A stretch of DNA of 64,000 nt from Paracoccus pantotrophus (GCF_008824185.1 NZ_CP044425.1:186001-250000); one strand, 5' to 3'; shown: positions 42,837-52,086, numbered from the stretch's first letter. Program-made: numbers and translations. Notes: generated from the sequence alone by a model not told the origin.

Positions 42837-43943
42837 ATGGCCTCGGACAGAACCCCATCCGCGGACGAGCGGATCAAGGCTGAATCTCTTGCGACCAGAC
42901 TGATGAAGCGTCCCGAACTGGGCGCGATGGGCGGCGTGGTGCTGGTCACCATCTTCTTTCTGATCACCGCAAGCCCGGCCATGTTCACGCTGCCCGGCAT
43001 CATGAACTTCCTGACGCCCGCCGCGCAGCTGGGCATCCTGGGCATCGCTGCCGCCATGCTGATGATCGGCGGCGAGTTCGACCTGTCCATCGGCTCGATG
43101 GTGGCTTTTGCCGGGATGATCTTCGGCGTGCTGGTGGTCAACATGGGCCTGCCGCTGATCTTCGCGATTCCGCTGACCATGGGCTTTTCTGCCGCGATGG
43201 GGGCGCTGAACGGCGCCATCGTGATCCGCACCGGCCTGCCCAGCTTCATCGTAACGCTGGCCTTCCTGTTCATTTTGCGCGGCGCCTCGCTGGTCGGGCT
43301 GAAGATGTTCACCGGCGGCTCGACCCAGCTGCGCGGCGTGCGCGAGGCGGTGTCGGGCGACTGGCTGGCGCCAGTCTTCTCGGGCGACGCCTTCGGCGGG
43401 CTGTTTCGCTGGATGGCCGAGATGGGCTGGATCGGCAAGCTGCGCTCGGGCGCGCCGACGGTGCCGGGCGTCCCGGTCGAGATCCTGTGGTTCATCGCCT
43501 TCGCGCTGGTCGCCACCTGGGTGCTGCTGCGCACGCCCGCCGGCAACTGGATCTTCGCCACCGGCGGCGACCGGAACGCGGCGCAGAATTCCGGCGTGCC
43601 GGTCCGCCGCGTCAAGATCTCGCTCTTCATGCTGACCGCCTGCGCGGCGGCGCTGGTGGCGATCATCACCGTGATCGACTCGGGCTCGACCGATGCGCGG
43701 CGCGGCTTCATGAAGGAATTCGAGGCGATCATCACCGCGGTGATCGGCGGCTGCCTGCTGACCGGCGGCTACGGTTCCGCCATCGGCGCCTTCTTCGGCG
43801 CGATCATCTTCGGCATGGTCACGATCGGGCTGACCTATACCGGCTTCGACCAGGACTGGTTCCAGGTCTTCCTGGGCGGGATGCTGCTCCTGGCCGTGGT
43901 GTTCAACAACGCCATCCGCAAGCGCGTGACGGGGGAACGCTGA
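42837..43943 (+). CDS. ABC importer permease (ribose/inositol type)
   Basis: 368 aa from ATG 42837, chosen because GGGGAGGGG lies 6-15 bp upstream; an ATG at 42816 would lie before that site. About ten TM segments: 'GAMGGVVLVTIFFLITASPAMFT', 'QLGILGIAAAMLMIGGEFDLSIGSMVAFAGMIFGVLVV', 'FIVTLAFLFILRGASLVG', 'AIITAVIGGCLLTGGYGSAIGAFFGAIIFGMV'. 'GGEFDLSIGS' is the diagnostic loop of RbsC/IatP-like permeases. Inner membrane. Confidence 0.92.
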   Translation: MASDRTPSADERIKAESLATRLMKRPELGAMGGVVLVTIFFLITASPAMFTLPGIMNFLTPAAQLGILGIAAAMLMIGGEFDLSIGSMVAFAGMIFGVLVVNMGLPLIFAIPLTMGFSAAMGALNGAIVIRTGLPSFIVTLAFLFILRGASLVGLKMFTGGSTQLRGVREAVSGDWLAPVFSGDAFGGLFRWMAEMGWIGKLRSGAPTVPGVPVEILWFIAFALVATWVLLRTPAGNWIFATGGDRNAAQNSGVPVRRVKISLFMLTACAAALVAIITVIDSGSTDARRGFMKEFEAIITAVIGGCLLTGGYGSAIGAFFGAIIFGMVTIGLTYTGFDQDWFQVFLGGMLLLAVVFNNAIRKRVTGER

Positions 43944-43944
43944 G

Positions 43945-44724
43945 ATGTCCGAACCCATCATCCACATGGAAAACATCAAGAAGCATTTCGGCAATGTCAT
44001 CGCCCTGAACGGCGTGACCTTCGACGTGCGGCCGGGCGAATGCCACTGCCTTCTGGGCGACAACGGCGCGGGCAAGTCGACCTTCATCAAGACCATGTCG
44101 GGCGTCCACAAGCCGACCGAGGGCACGATCACCTTCGAGGGCAAACCGATGTCCTTCGACAGCCCCCGCGACGCGATGGAGGCCGGGATCGCCACGGTGT
44201 TCCAGGACCTGGCCATGATCCCGCTGATGAGCGTGACGCGCAACTTCTTCATGGGGCGGGAGCCCACCAAGGGACGCGGCCCGTTCAAGCGCCTGGACCT
44301 GGAGGCCGCCAACCGCATCACCATGGAAGAGATGCGCCGCATGGGCATCAACCTGCGCGCCCCCGACCAGGCCGTGGGCACCCTGTCGGGCGGCGAGCGC
44401 CAGACCGTCGCCATCGCCCGCGCGGTCCATTTCGGCGCCAAGGTGCTGATCCTGGACGAGCCGACCAGCGCGCTTGGCGTGCGCCAGACCTCGAACGTGC
44501 TGGCCACCATCGCGCGGGTCCGCAGCCAGGGCGTCGGCGTGGTCTTCATCAGCCACAACGTCCGCCACGCGCTGGCGGTGGGCGACCGCTTCACGGTGCT
44601 CAATCGCGGCCAGACGCTGGGAACCGCGAAGAAGGGCGAGATCGACGCCACCGAATTGCAGGATCTGATGGCCGGGGGGCAGGAACTGGCGCAGCTGGAA
44701 AGCAGCCTCGGGGGGACGATCTGA
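43945..44724 (+). CDS. ABC importer ATP-binding protein (single-domain)
   Basis: 259 aa. Walker A GDNGAGKST, Q-loop TVFQDLAMIP, signature LSGGE, Walker B VLILDEPTSALG, and H-loop FISHN. Most ribose-type ATPases (RbsA) are duplicated ~500-aa proteins; this one is a single domain, as in the FrcA-type subgroup common in rhizobia and Rhodobacterales, and probably works as a homodimer. TGA of the permease and this ATG are one base apart. Confidence 0.92.
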   Translation: MSEPIIHMENIKKHFGNVIALNGVTFDVRPGECHCLLGDNGAGKSTFIKTMSGVHKPTEGTITFEGKPMSFDSPRDAMEAGIATVFQDLAMIPLMSVTRNFFMGREPTKGRGPFKRLDLEAANRITMEEMRRMGINLRAPDQAVGTLSGGERQTVAIARAVHFGAKVLILDEPTSALGVRQTSNVLATIARVRSQGVGVVFISHNVRHALAVGDRFTVLNRGQTLGTAKKGEIDATELQDLMAGGQELAQLESSLGGTI

Positions 44725-45851
44725 TGCCGGCCGGGCAGAGCATTGGCGTGGCGCTGATCGGCACCGGCTTCATGGGCAAGTGCCACGCGATGGCATGGCG
44801 CAATGTCGCCACGGTCTTCGGCGGCGCCCATCCCCGGCTGGAGATCCTGTGTGACACGCCCGAAGACAGGGCGCAGGCGATGGCCGCGCAGTTCGGTTTC
44901 ACCCGCGCCAGCGCCGATTGGCAGGTGGCGCTGGCGGATCCGGCGGTGGACGTGGTCTCGATCACCACGCCGAACGGGCTGCATCGCCCGATGGCCGAGG
45001 CCGCCCTGCGCGCCGGCAAGCATGTCTGGCTGGAAAAGCCGATGGCGCTGACCCTGGATGACGCGCAGGCGATGGCCGACCTGGCCGCCGCCCATCCCGG
45101 CCAGGTGACGATGCTGGGCTACAACTACCTGCGCAGCCCGGCCTTTCAGGCCGCGCGGGCGATGATCGCCGATGGCGCCATCGGTCGGCCGCTGGTCTTC
45201 CGCGGCGTCTATGACGAGGATTATTCCGCCGATCCCGACCTGCCCTGGTCCTGGCGGATGACCCATGAGGGCGGCGGCCTTGGCGCGCTTGGCGACCTGG
45301 GCTGCCATCTGGTCAGCCAGATGGTCGCGCTGATGGGCCCGGTGGCCGAGGTCACGGCCATCACCCAGATCGCGGTGCCCACGCGGCCTTCGCCCGAGGG
45401 CCCGCGCGCGGTGGAAAACGAGGACAGCGCGCTGGCGCTGATCCGCTTTGCCTCGGGCGCACAGGGGTCGTTTGCGACCTCGCGCGTGGCGCGGGGCCGC
45501 AAGTGCCGGTTGCAATGGGAAGTTCATGGCAGCGGTGGCACGCTGGTCTTCGACCAGGAGAGCATGAACGAGCTGTGGGTCCATCGCGCGGACGAGCCGG
45601 GCTTCACCCGCCACCTGACCGGCCCGGGCCAGCCCGATTTCGCCGCCTTCTGCCCGGCACCGGGCCATAATTTCGGCTTCAACGAACAGAAGGTCGTGGA
45701 ATGCCGCGACCTGGTCGCCGCCATCGGCGGTGCGCCCAATCCGGGGCCGGATTTCGCCGCAGGGTTGCAGATCGAGCGCATCATTCATGCCATGGCCGTC
45801 TCGCAGGGCAGGCCGGTGCGCGTGCAGGAGGATATCCATGAAGACGCTTGA
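44724..45851 (+). CDS. Gfo/Idh/MocA-family oxidoreductase (second inositol-type dehydrogenase)
   Basis: 375 aa from ATG 44724, overlapping the ATPase stop (TGATG). 'VALIGTGFMGKCHAMAWRNV', 'ITTPNGLHRPMAEAALRAGKHVWLEKPMALT', 'YNYLRSPAFQAARAM', 'GGGLGALGDLGCHLVSQMVALMG'. It differs strongly from IolG at 39932 and is longer, so another substrate is likely, for example scyllo- or D-chiro-inositol or an inosose derivative. Its stop lies 14 bp inside the next gene. Confidence 0.85.
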   Translation: MPAGQSIGVALIGTGFMGKCHAMAWRNVATVFGGAHPRLEILCDTPEDRAQAMAAQFGFTRASADWQVALADPAVDVVSITTPNGLHRPMAEAALRAGKHVWLEKPMALTLDDAQAMADLAAAHPGQVTMLGYNYLRSPAFQAARAMIADGAIGRPLVFRGVYDEDYSADPDLPWSWRMTHEGGGLGALGDLGCHLVSQMVALMGPVAEVTAITQIAVPTRPSPEGPRAVENEDSALALIRFASGAQGSFATSRVARGRKCRLQWEVHGSGGTLVFDQESMNELWVHRADEPGFTRHLTGPGQPDFAAFCPAPGHNFGFNEQKVVECRDLVAAIGGAPNPGPDFAAGLQIERIIHAMAVSQGRPVRVQEDIHEDA

Positions 45852-47754
45852 CGTTATCACGCTCGGCCGTTCGTCGGTTGATCTTTACGGCCAGCAGGTC
45901 GGGGGTCGGTTGGAGGACATGGGGTCGTTTGCGAAGTATGTGGGCGGGTCTCCGACGAATATCGCCTGCGGGGTTGCGCGGCTGGGGCTGCGGTCTGCGG
46001 TGATCACGAAGGTCGGGGACGAGCATATGGGCCGCTTCATCCGCGAGCAGCTGGCCCGCGAGGGCGTCGATGTGCGCGGCGTCGCCACCGATCCCGAGCG
46101 GCTGACGGCGCTGGTGCTCCTGGGCATCCGCGACGAGGACAGCTTCCCGCTGATCTTCTATCGCGAGAACTGCGCCGACATGGCGCTGAGCGTGGCGGAT
46201 ATCGACGAGGGCTTCATCGCCGAGGCGCGCTCGGTGCTGGCCACCGGGACGCATCTGAGCCATCCGCGCACCGAGGCGGCGGTGCTGAAGGCGCTGGACC
46301 TGGCGAGGAAGCATGGCGCGAAGACGGCGCTGGACATCGATTATCGCCCGAACCTCTGGGGCCTGGCCGGGCATGGCGCGGGCGAAAGCCGCTTTGTCGC
46401 AAGCGCCGCGGTGACCGCCAAGCTGCAATCGACGCTGCATCTTTTCGACCTGATCGTCGGCACCGAGGAGGAATTCCACATCGCCGGCGGCACGACCGAC
46501 ACCATCGCGGCGCTGCGCGCGGTGCGGGCGGTCAGCGATGCCACGCTGGTCTGCAAGCGCGGCGCGGCCGGCGCGGTGGCCTTCGAGGGCGCGATCGACG
46601 GCTGGGACAGCGGCCAGACCGGCCCCGGCTTCCCGATCGAGGTCTTCAACGTGCTGGGGGCGGGCGACGGGTTCTTTTCCGGGTTGCTGAAGGGCTGGCT
46701 GGACGGCGAGGGCTGGCCGCGCGCGCTGGAATATGCCAATGCCTGCGGGGCGTTTGCGGTCTCGCGCCATGGCTGCACCCCGGCCTATCCGTCGCTGGCG
46801 GAACTGGAGTTCTTCCTGGGGCGCGGCGTGCTGCGGCCGGACCTGCGCAACGACGCGGAACTGGAACAGATGCACTGGGCCACGACCCGCACGGGTCCGG
46901 GCGCCGGGGACTGGTCCACGCTGCGGGTCTTTGCCTTCGACCACCGCGCCCAGCTCGAGGAGATGGCGTGCTACAGCCTTGAGAAGGGCGGCGCCTTCAA
47001 GCAGCTTTGCCTGCGCGCGGCCTTGCGGGTGCAGGATGGCCGGCCCGGCTACGGCATCCTCTGCGACGACCGCATCGGGCGGCGGGCGCTGCATGCGGCC
47101 TCGGGGACCGGGCTGTGGATCGGGCGGCCCTGCGAAGACCCTGGCTCGCGGCCGCTGGAGCTGGAACCGGAACTGGGCCCGGATTGCGGCGGGCTGGCCG
47201 AATGGGCGCGCCAGGACGTGGTCAAGGTGCTGTGCTTCTGCCATCCCGAGGACGACGCGGAAACGCGCGCCGCCCAGGAGGCAACCGTCAAGCGCCTGTT
47301 CACGGCCGCGCGCCGCAACGGGCTGGAATTCCTGCTGGAGATCATCCCCTCGAAGGTCGGGCCGGTGGATGACGGGACCGCCGCGGCGCTGATCCGGCGG
47401 TTCTATGGCGCCGGGATCCGGCCCGACTGGTGGAAGCTGGAACCGATGACGACCGCGGCCGCCTGGCAGAATGCCATCGACGCCATCGAGGAACACGACC
47501 GCCACACCCGCGGCATCGTGGTGCTGGGGCTGGAGGCGCCCGAGGCGGAACTGGCCGCCAGCTTCAAGGTCGCGGCCGGGTTCCCGCTGGTGCGGGGCTT
47601 TGCCGTGGGCCGGACGATCTTCGGTGCGGTGGCGCGGGACTGGCTGGCGGGCCGCATCGGCGACGAGGAGGCGGTGCAGGAGATGGCGGCGCGTTATCAA
47701 AACCTGTGCGCGATCTGGGACGAGGCGCGCGCCGCCGGGCGGCAGGCGGCATGA
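45838..47754 (+). CDS. iolC: Fused 5-dehydro-2-deoxygluconokinase / DUF2090 aldolase (IolC-type)
   Basis: 638 aa from ATG 45838 (GCAGGAGG upstream). Residues 1-~325 are a PfkB kinase: 'LDVITLGRSSVDLYGQQVGGRLEDMGSFAKYVGGSPTNIACG' and catalytic Asp277 in GAGDGFFSG. Residues ~340-638 are the DUF2090 domain ('VFAFDHRAQLEEMACYS', 'YGILCDDRIGRRALH', 'DVVKVLCFCHPEDD', 'GFAVGRTIFGAVARDWLAG'), proposed as the 2-deoxy-5-keto-gluconate-6-phosphate aldolase (IolJ role). So one protein covers phosphorylation and cleavage to malonate semialdehyde and dihydroxyacetone phosphate. Confidence 0.92.
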   Translation: MKTLDVITLGRSSVDLYGQQVGGRLEDMGSFAKYVGGSPTNIACGVARLGLRSAVITKVGDEHMGRFIREQLAREGVDVRGVATDPERLTALVLLGIRDEDSFPLIFYRENCADMALSVADIDEGFIAEARSVLATGTHLSHPRTEAAVLKALDLARKHGAKTALDIDYRPNLWGLAGHGAGESRFVASAAVTAKLQSTLHLFDLIVGTEEEFHIAGGTTDTIAALRAVRAVSDATLVCKRGAAGAVAFEGAIDGWDSGQTGPGFPIEVFNVLGAGDGFFSGLLKGWLDGEGWPRALEYANACGAFAVSRHGCTPAYPSLAELEFFLGRGVLRPDLRNDAELEQMHWATTRTGPGAGDWSTLRVFAFDHRAQLEEMACYSLEKGGAFKQLCLRAALRVQDGRPGYGILCDDRIGRRALHAASGTGLWIGRPCEDPGSRPLELEPELGPDCGGLAEWARQDVVKVLCFCHPEDDAETRAAQEATVKRLFTAARRNGLEFLLEIIPSKVGPVDDGTAAALIRRFYGAGIRPDWWKLEPMTTAAAWQNAIDAIEEHDRHTRGIVVLGLEAPEAELAASFKVAAGFPLVRGFAVGRTIFGAVARDWLAGRIGDEEAVQEMAARYQNLCAIWDEARAAGRQAA

Positions 47755-47860
47755 GCGGGCTTTCATGCGCCGGGGCTTCGCCCCTCTTGGCCTGCGGCCA
47801 ATTCACCCGAGGGTATTTGGAAAACGGAAAAGGACCGGCCTTGGTCCGGGAGGATAGGGG
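47755..47860 (+). promoter_or_regulatory. Intergenic element with three hairpins before iolD
   Basis: GGGGC-TTC-GCCCC (47772-47784), TTGGCC-TGC-GGCCAA (47787-47801), then CCCGAGGGTATTTGGAAAAC (from 47807), and GGACC/GGTCC (47832-47847) next to the iolD ribosome site. The hairpin plus CCCGAGGGTATTTGG block looks like an intergenic repeat common in Rhodobacterales genomes, recalled rather than searched. Confidence 0.5.
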
Positions 47861-49696
47861 ATGAGCGGCAACACGATCCGGCTGACGGCGGCGCAGGCGA
47901 TGATGCGCTGGCTTTCCGTGCAGATGACCGAGGAGGGCGAACGGTTCATCGAGGGTTGCTGGGCGATCTTCGGCCATGGCAATGTCGCCGGCATCGGCGA
48001 GGCGCTGCACGGCATCGGCGCCGCCTTCCCGACCTGGCGCGGCCAGAACGAGCAGACCATGGCCCATGCCGCCATCGCCTATGCCAAGACCATGCGGCGC
48101 AGGCGGGCCATGGCGGTGACCTCCTCGATCGGGCCGGGGGCGACGAACATGGTCACGGCGGCGGCGCTGGCGCATGTCAACCGCCTGCCGGTGCTGTTCA
48201 TTCCGGGCGATGTCTTTGCCAACCGCCGTCCCGACCCGGTGCTGCAGCAGATCGAGGATTTCGACGACGGCACGGTCAGCGCCAATGACTGCTTCCGCCC
48301 GGTCAGCCGCTATTTCGACCGCATCCAGCGCCCCGAGCAGCTGCTGACCGCCTTGCCCCGGGCGCTGCGGGTGATGACCGACCCGGCGAATTGCGGCCCG
48401 GTCACGCTGGCCTTCTGCCAGGACGTGCAGGCCGAGGCCTTCGATTACCCGGAACGCTTCTTCGAGCCGAAGATCTGGCGCATCCGCCGGCCCGAGCCCG
48501 ACCCGGCCGAACTGGCCGAGGCGGTGCGCATGATCGCCGCCGCGAAGCGGCCGGTGATCGTCGCGGGCGGCGGGGTGCTTTATTCCGGCGCCGAGGCGGA
48601 GCTGGCGGATTTCGCGACCCGCCACGGCATCCCGGTGGTGGAAACCCAGGCCGGCAAGTCGGCGCTGTCCTGGGAGCATGAGCTGAACTTCGGCTCGCCC
48701 GGCGTGACCGGATCGGCCTGCGCGAACGAGCTGGCCGCGCGGGCCGACCTGGTGATCGGGCTCGGCACGCGGTTCCAGGATTTCACCACCGGCTCCTGGA
48801 CGGTCTTCGCCGAGCCGGGGCGGCGGCTTTTGTCGATCAACCTGGCCGGTTACGACGCGCAGAAGCATGGCGCCACGCCGCTGGTCGGCGATGCCGGGGT
48901 GGCGTTGCAGCGGATCGGCGCGGCACTGGGCGACAGGCGCTTCGACTGGCACGATCCTGCCGCGCGGCGGGATTGGCATGAGGCGGTGGCCCGCGTGACC
49001 GCCGCGCCGGCGGAGGGCAATGCCCTGCCGACCGATGCGCAGGTGATCGGCGCGGTGCAGCGGGTGGCGCGCGCCAATACCGTGGCGATGTGCGCGGCCG
49101 GCACCATGCCCGGCGCGCTCCAGGTTCTGTGGCAGGCGGCGCCGGGCGGCTATCACATGGAATACGGCTATTCCTGCATGGGCTACGAGGTCGCGGGCGC
49201 CATGGGCATCAAGCTGGCCGCGCCGGATCGCGAGGTGATCTGCTTCGTCGGCGACGGCAGCTACATGATGGCCAACAGCGAGCTGGCGACGGCGGTGATG
49301 CGCCGCGTGCCCTTCACCGTGGTTCTGACCGACAATCGCGGCTATGGCTGCATCAACCGGTTGCAGATCGAATGCGGCGGGGCCGAGTTCAACAACATGT
49401 ACAAGGACAGCAATGTCGCGGCGCAGCCCGAGATCGACTTCGTGGCCCATGCCGCCTCGATGGGCGCCCATGCCGAAAAGGCCGCCGGCATCGCCGAGCT
49501 GGAGGCCAGGATCGTCGCGGCGCGCGCCCGCGACATCCCGACGGTGATCGTGATCGACACCGATGCGGTGCCGGGGCTGGATGTGGGCGGGCACTGGTGG
49601 GACGTCGCGGTGCCCCAGGCCGGCGGGCCCGCGCGGCTTGAACAGGCCCGCGCGCGCTACGACGCCAACGCGGCAAAGCAACGCATCTTCGACTGA
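47861..49696 (+). CDS. iolD: 3D-(3,5/4)-trihydroxycyclohexane-1,2-dione hydrolase (IolD)
   Basis: 611 aa. A thiamine-diphosphate enzyme: 'GCWAIFGHGNVAGIGEAL', 'GQNEQTMAHAAIAYAK', 'TSSIGPGATNMVTAAALAHVNRLPVLFIPGD', and the ThDP motif 'GDGSYMMANSELATAVMRRVPFTVVLTDN', followed by 'GYGCINRLQ'. All are typical of IolD, which opens the ring of trihydroxycyclohexane-dione to 5-deoxy-glucuronate. Cytoplasmic. It is followed by iolE and iolB in the same direction. Confidence 0.95.
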   Translation: MSGNTIRLTAAQAMMRWLSVQMTEEGERFIEGCWAIFGHGNVAGIGEALHGIGAAFPTWRGQNEQTMAHAAIAYAKTMRRRRAMAVTSSIGPGATNMVTAAALAHVNRLPVLFIPGDVFANRRPDPVLQQIEDFDDGTVSANDCFRPVSRYFDRIQRPEQLLTALPRALRVMTDPANCGPVTLAFCQDVQAEAFDYPERFFEPKIWRIRRPEPDPAELAEAVRMIAAAKRPVIVAGGGVLYSGAEAELADFATRHGIPVVETQAGKSALSWEHELNFGSPGVTGSACANELAARADLVIGLGTRFQDFTTGSWTVFAEPGRRLLSINLAGYDAQKHGATPLVGDAGVALQRIGAALGDRRFDWHDPAARRDWHEAVARVTAAPAEGNALPTDAQVIGAVQRVARANTVAMCAAGTMPGALQVLWQAAPGGYHMEYGYSCMGYEVAGAMGIKLAAPDREVICFVGDGSYMMANSELATAVMRRVPFTVVLTDNRGYGCINRLQIECGGAEFNNMYKDSNVAAQPEIDFVAHAASMGAHAEKAAGIAELEARIVAARARDIPTVIVIDTDAVPGLDVGGHWWDVAVPQAGGPARLEQARARYDANAAKQRIFD

Positions 49697-49705
49697 GGAA
49701 CAGCC

Positions 49706-50608
49706 ATGATCCGCTATGGAACCAATCCCATCGCCTGGGCCAATGACGACGACCCGTCGATCGGCGCCCACATCCCGACCGAGCAGATCCTGCACGAGGC
49801 GGGCGAGGTCATCGGCTTCGACGGCATCGAGAACGGCCATCGCTGGCCCTCGGACCCGCAGGCGCTCAAGGAGCTCCTGGGCCGCTACGGGCTGAAATTC
49901 GTCTCGGGCTGGTATTCGACCGCGCTGCTGACCCGCTCGGTCGAGGCGGAGATCGCGGCGGTGCAGGAGCATCTGGCCAAGCTCAGGGCCAATGGCTGCA
50001 AGGTCTGCATCGCCTGCGAATGTTCGAACACCGTGCATGGCCGGCCCGACATGCCGGTCAATGCCCGGCCGCGCCTGACGCCCGCGGAAATGGCCGAGTT
50101 CGGCCGCAGGATGGAGGCATTCGCGGCTTATCTGGCCGGGCAGGGCATCACCCTGGCCTATCACCACCACATGGGCACCGTGGTCGAGAGCCCCGAGGAG
50201 ATCGACGCCTTCATGGCCGCGACCGGGCCGGCGACGCATCTGCTGTTCGATGCCGGGCATTGCACCTTCGGCGGCGGCGATCCCGAGACGGTGCTGAGAA
50301 AGCATGTCGGCCGGGTGGCGCATTTCCACGCCAAGAACATCCGCCGCGCCGTGACCGAGGAGGTGCGCGCCCGGGACATGAGCTTCCTGCAGGGCGTGCT
50401 GGCCGGGGCCTTTACCGTGCCCGGCGATCCCGAGGGCGCCATCGACTTCCAGCCGCTGCTGAAGATCCTGGCCGAGGCCGGCTATGACGGCTGGCTGGTG
50501 ATCGAGGCCGAGCAGGATCCTGGCCGATATAACCCGCTGGAATACCAGTCCCTCGGCCTGAAGTCGCTGAAGGCGGCGGCGCGCGCCGCGGGCCTCGACA
50601 GGGGCTGA
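49706..50608 (+). CDS. iolE: Inosose dehydratase (IolE)
   Basis: 300 aa. TIM-barrel of the IolE family: 'YGTNPIAWANDDDPSIGAHIPTEQILHEAGEVIGFDGIENGHRWP', 'LKFVSGWYSTALLTRSVEAEIAAV', 'LAYHHHMGTVVESPEEID', 'LLFDAGHCTFGGGDPETVLRKHVGRVAHFHAKNIR', 'DGWLVIEAEQDP'. Metal-binding Glu/Asp/His/Glu visible. Dehydrates scyllo-inosose to the dione used by IolD. It starts 9 bp after iolD with GAGGAACAGCC. Confidence 0.95.
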   Translation: MIRYGTNPIAWANDDDPSIGAHIPTEQILHEAGEVIGFDGIENGHRWPSDPQALKELLGRYGLKFVSGWYSTALLTRSVEAEIAAVQEHLAKLRANGCKVCIACECSNTVHGRPDMPVNARPRLTPAEMAEFGRRMEAFAAYLAGQGITLAYHHHMGTVVESPEEIDAFMAATGPATHLLFDAGHCTFGGGDPETVLRKHVGRVAHFHAKNIRRAVTEEVRARDMSFLQGVLAGAFTVPGDPEGAIDFQPLLKILAEAGYDGWLVIEAEQDPGRYNPLEYQSLGLKSLKAAARAAGLDRG

Positions 50609-50612
50609 TCCC

Positions 50613-50798
50613 GTGCTGGTCGATCCCCGCCACCCGTTCTTTCGCCCGCTCCGGGTCCGTGTCCTCTGCGTCCTGCTGCCGCTCGCCTGGGCGGGGTTCG
50701 AGGCCGCCAGCGGCTCGGCCTTCTGGGCGATCCTGTTCGGCGCGGCGGGGGCCTATCTTTTCGTGATGCTTTTCCTGAACCGCAAGGAGGACCGATGA
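50613..50798 (+). CDS. Small DUF3329-like membrane protein
   Basis: 61 aa from GTG 50613, 4 bp after iolE; its stop overlaps the iolB start (ATGA). 'DPRHPFFRPLRVRVLCVLLPLAWAGFEAASGSAFWAILFGAAGAYLFVMLFLNRK' gives two TM helices and resembles short DUF3329-type proteins of Rhodobacterales. Function unknown; the tight overlaps argue that it is real and coexpressed with iolE-iolB. Confidence 0.7.
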   Translation: MLVDPRHPFFRPLRVRVLCVLLPLAWAGFEAASGSAFWAILFGAAGAYLFVMLFLNRKEDR

Positions 50799-51592
50799 GC
50801 CTGCTCCGCCGCCCCTTCGGCACCCATGGCAAGGTGCATGAGATCACCCCGCAATCCGCCGGCTGGCGCTATGTCGGCTTCTCGCTCTACCGGCTGCGGG
50901 CCGGGGAAACTGCCGCCGAGGCGACCGGGGATCGCGAGGTCGTCCTGGTCATGGTCGAGGGCAAGGCCAGGATCCGGGCCGCCGGGCAGGACTGGGGCGT
51001 GCTGGGCGAGCGCATGGATGTCTTCGAGAAGACGCCGCCGCATTGCCTCTATGTCCCGAACGGTGAAGGCTGGGAGGCGGTGACCGAGACCGATTGCACC
51101 ATCGCGGTCTGCTCGGCCCCCGGCCGGGGCGGGCACGCGGCGCGGCGCATCGGCCCCGAGGGCATCGCGCTGACCCAGCGCGGCGAGGGCAGCAACACCC
51201 GCTTCATCAACAACATCGCCATGGAGGCCGAGGATTTCTGCGACTCGCTGCTGGTCACCGAGGTCTTCACCCCTGCCGGGCATTGGTCGAGCTATCCCAG
51301 CCACCGCCATGACGAGGACGATTTCCCCCGCATCACCTATCTGGAGGAGACCTATTACCACCGCCTGAACCCTAGGGATGGCTGGGCGGTGCAGCGGGTC
51401 TATACCGATGACGGGTCGCTGGACGAGACAATGGCGGTGAAGGATGGCGATGTGGTGCTGGTCCCCCGCGGCCACCACCCCTGCGGCGCCCCCCACGGTT
51501 TCGAGCTCTACTACCTCAACGTCATGGCCGGGCCGCGCCGGGCCTGGCGATTCCTCCCCGCGCCAGAGGTCGAGCACATGATGCCGAGATAA
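50795..51592 (+). CDS. iolB: 5-deoxy-glucuronate isomerase (IolB)
   Basis: 265 aa. Bicupin family: 'YVGFSLYRLRAGETAAEATGDREVVLVMVEGKA', 'NTRFINNIAMEAEDFCDSLLVTEVFTPAGHWSSYPSHRHDEDDFPRITYLEETYYHRLNP', 'GDVVLVPRGHHPCGAPHGFELYYLNVMAGP'. Metal-binding 'SHRHDED' and 'HHP' motifs are intact. Isomerises 5-deoxy-glucuronate for the IolC kinase. Last gene of the inositol cluster. Confidence 0.95.
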   Translation: MSLLRRPFGTHGKVHEITPQSAGWRYVGFSLYRLRAGETAAEATGDREVVLVMVEGKARIRAAGQDWGVLGERMDVFEKTPPHCLYVPNGEGWEAVTETDCTIAVCSAPGRGGHAARRIGPEGIALTQRGEGSNTRFINNIAMEAEDFCDSLLVTEVFTPAGHWSSYPSHRHDEDDFPRITYLEETYYHRLNPRDGWAVQRVYTDDGSLDETMAVKDGDVVLVPRGHHPCGAPHGFELYYLNVMAGPRRAWRFLPAPEVEHMMPR

Positions 51593-52086
51593 TCTCGCCG
51601 GGAAGCGGCGGGCGTCGGGGCATATTCTGAAATGACATGCCAATGCGCCGGCTTTGGCCCGGTACAACGGCACGGACAAGATTGCCGCCAAGGACGACGG
51701 TGCGTCAAAGGAGGGCAAGTGGTGCAAAGACGGGATGAAATGGCGTCCTCCTGACCCTCCAGCAGGAGCCTGCTGACGAAGAGATGCGAATCAGCTGCTC
51801 CGGCCCGCACGCTCTGCACGACGAGGGCAGAAGCCCGCCAAGCTCTCTGCAGTGATGAAATCGAGGCGCTGTAGGCTCCGCCAAATGAGGGCCGCACCCG
51901 ATCCTGGTCGAGCATAGGTAGCCGGCTGACCGGTTCGGCAGATCTTTTCCAGATCGAATATCCTGTGGCAGCGCCCTGCCAAGTACGCCTTCTGGCAAAG
52001 CAATCCCGCGCTCATACGGAGGCTCCTGTGCTCATGGGCAAAGCTCGCAGGAGGATTGAACGGCCAGCAAACTCTAAGTATTCAAG
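51593..52086. other. Gap of lower GC before GntR gene
   Basis: About 490 bp, visibly less GC-rich than its neighbours. Fragmentary frames on both strands (for example minus-strand text around 51791-52015 ending in ESLAGFCPRRAERAGRSS) have no family I recognise. It could be the eroded remains of a mobile element or foreign gene. No terminal repeats were found by eye. Confidence 0.45.

Noticed and set aside
42765..45860. 1031-aa minus-strand frame across the inositol importer
   Set aside because: Antisense of clear permease, ATPase and dehydrogenase genes; composition is His/Gln/Arg-rich and not protein-like.
47564..50329. 921-aa minus-strand frame over iolD and iolE
   Set aside because: Antisense shadow of two strongly supported enzymes.
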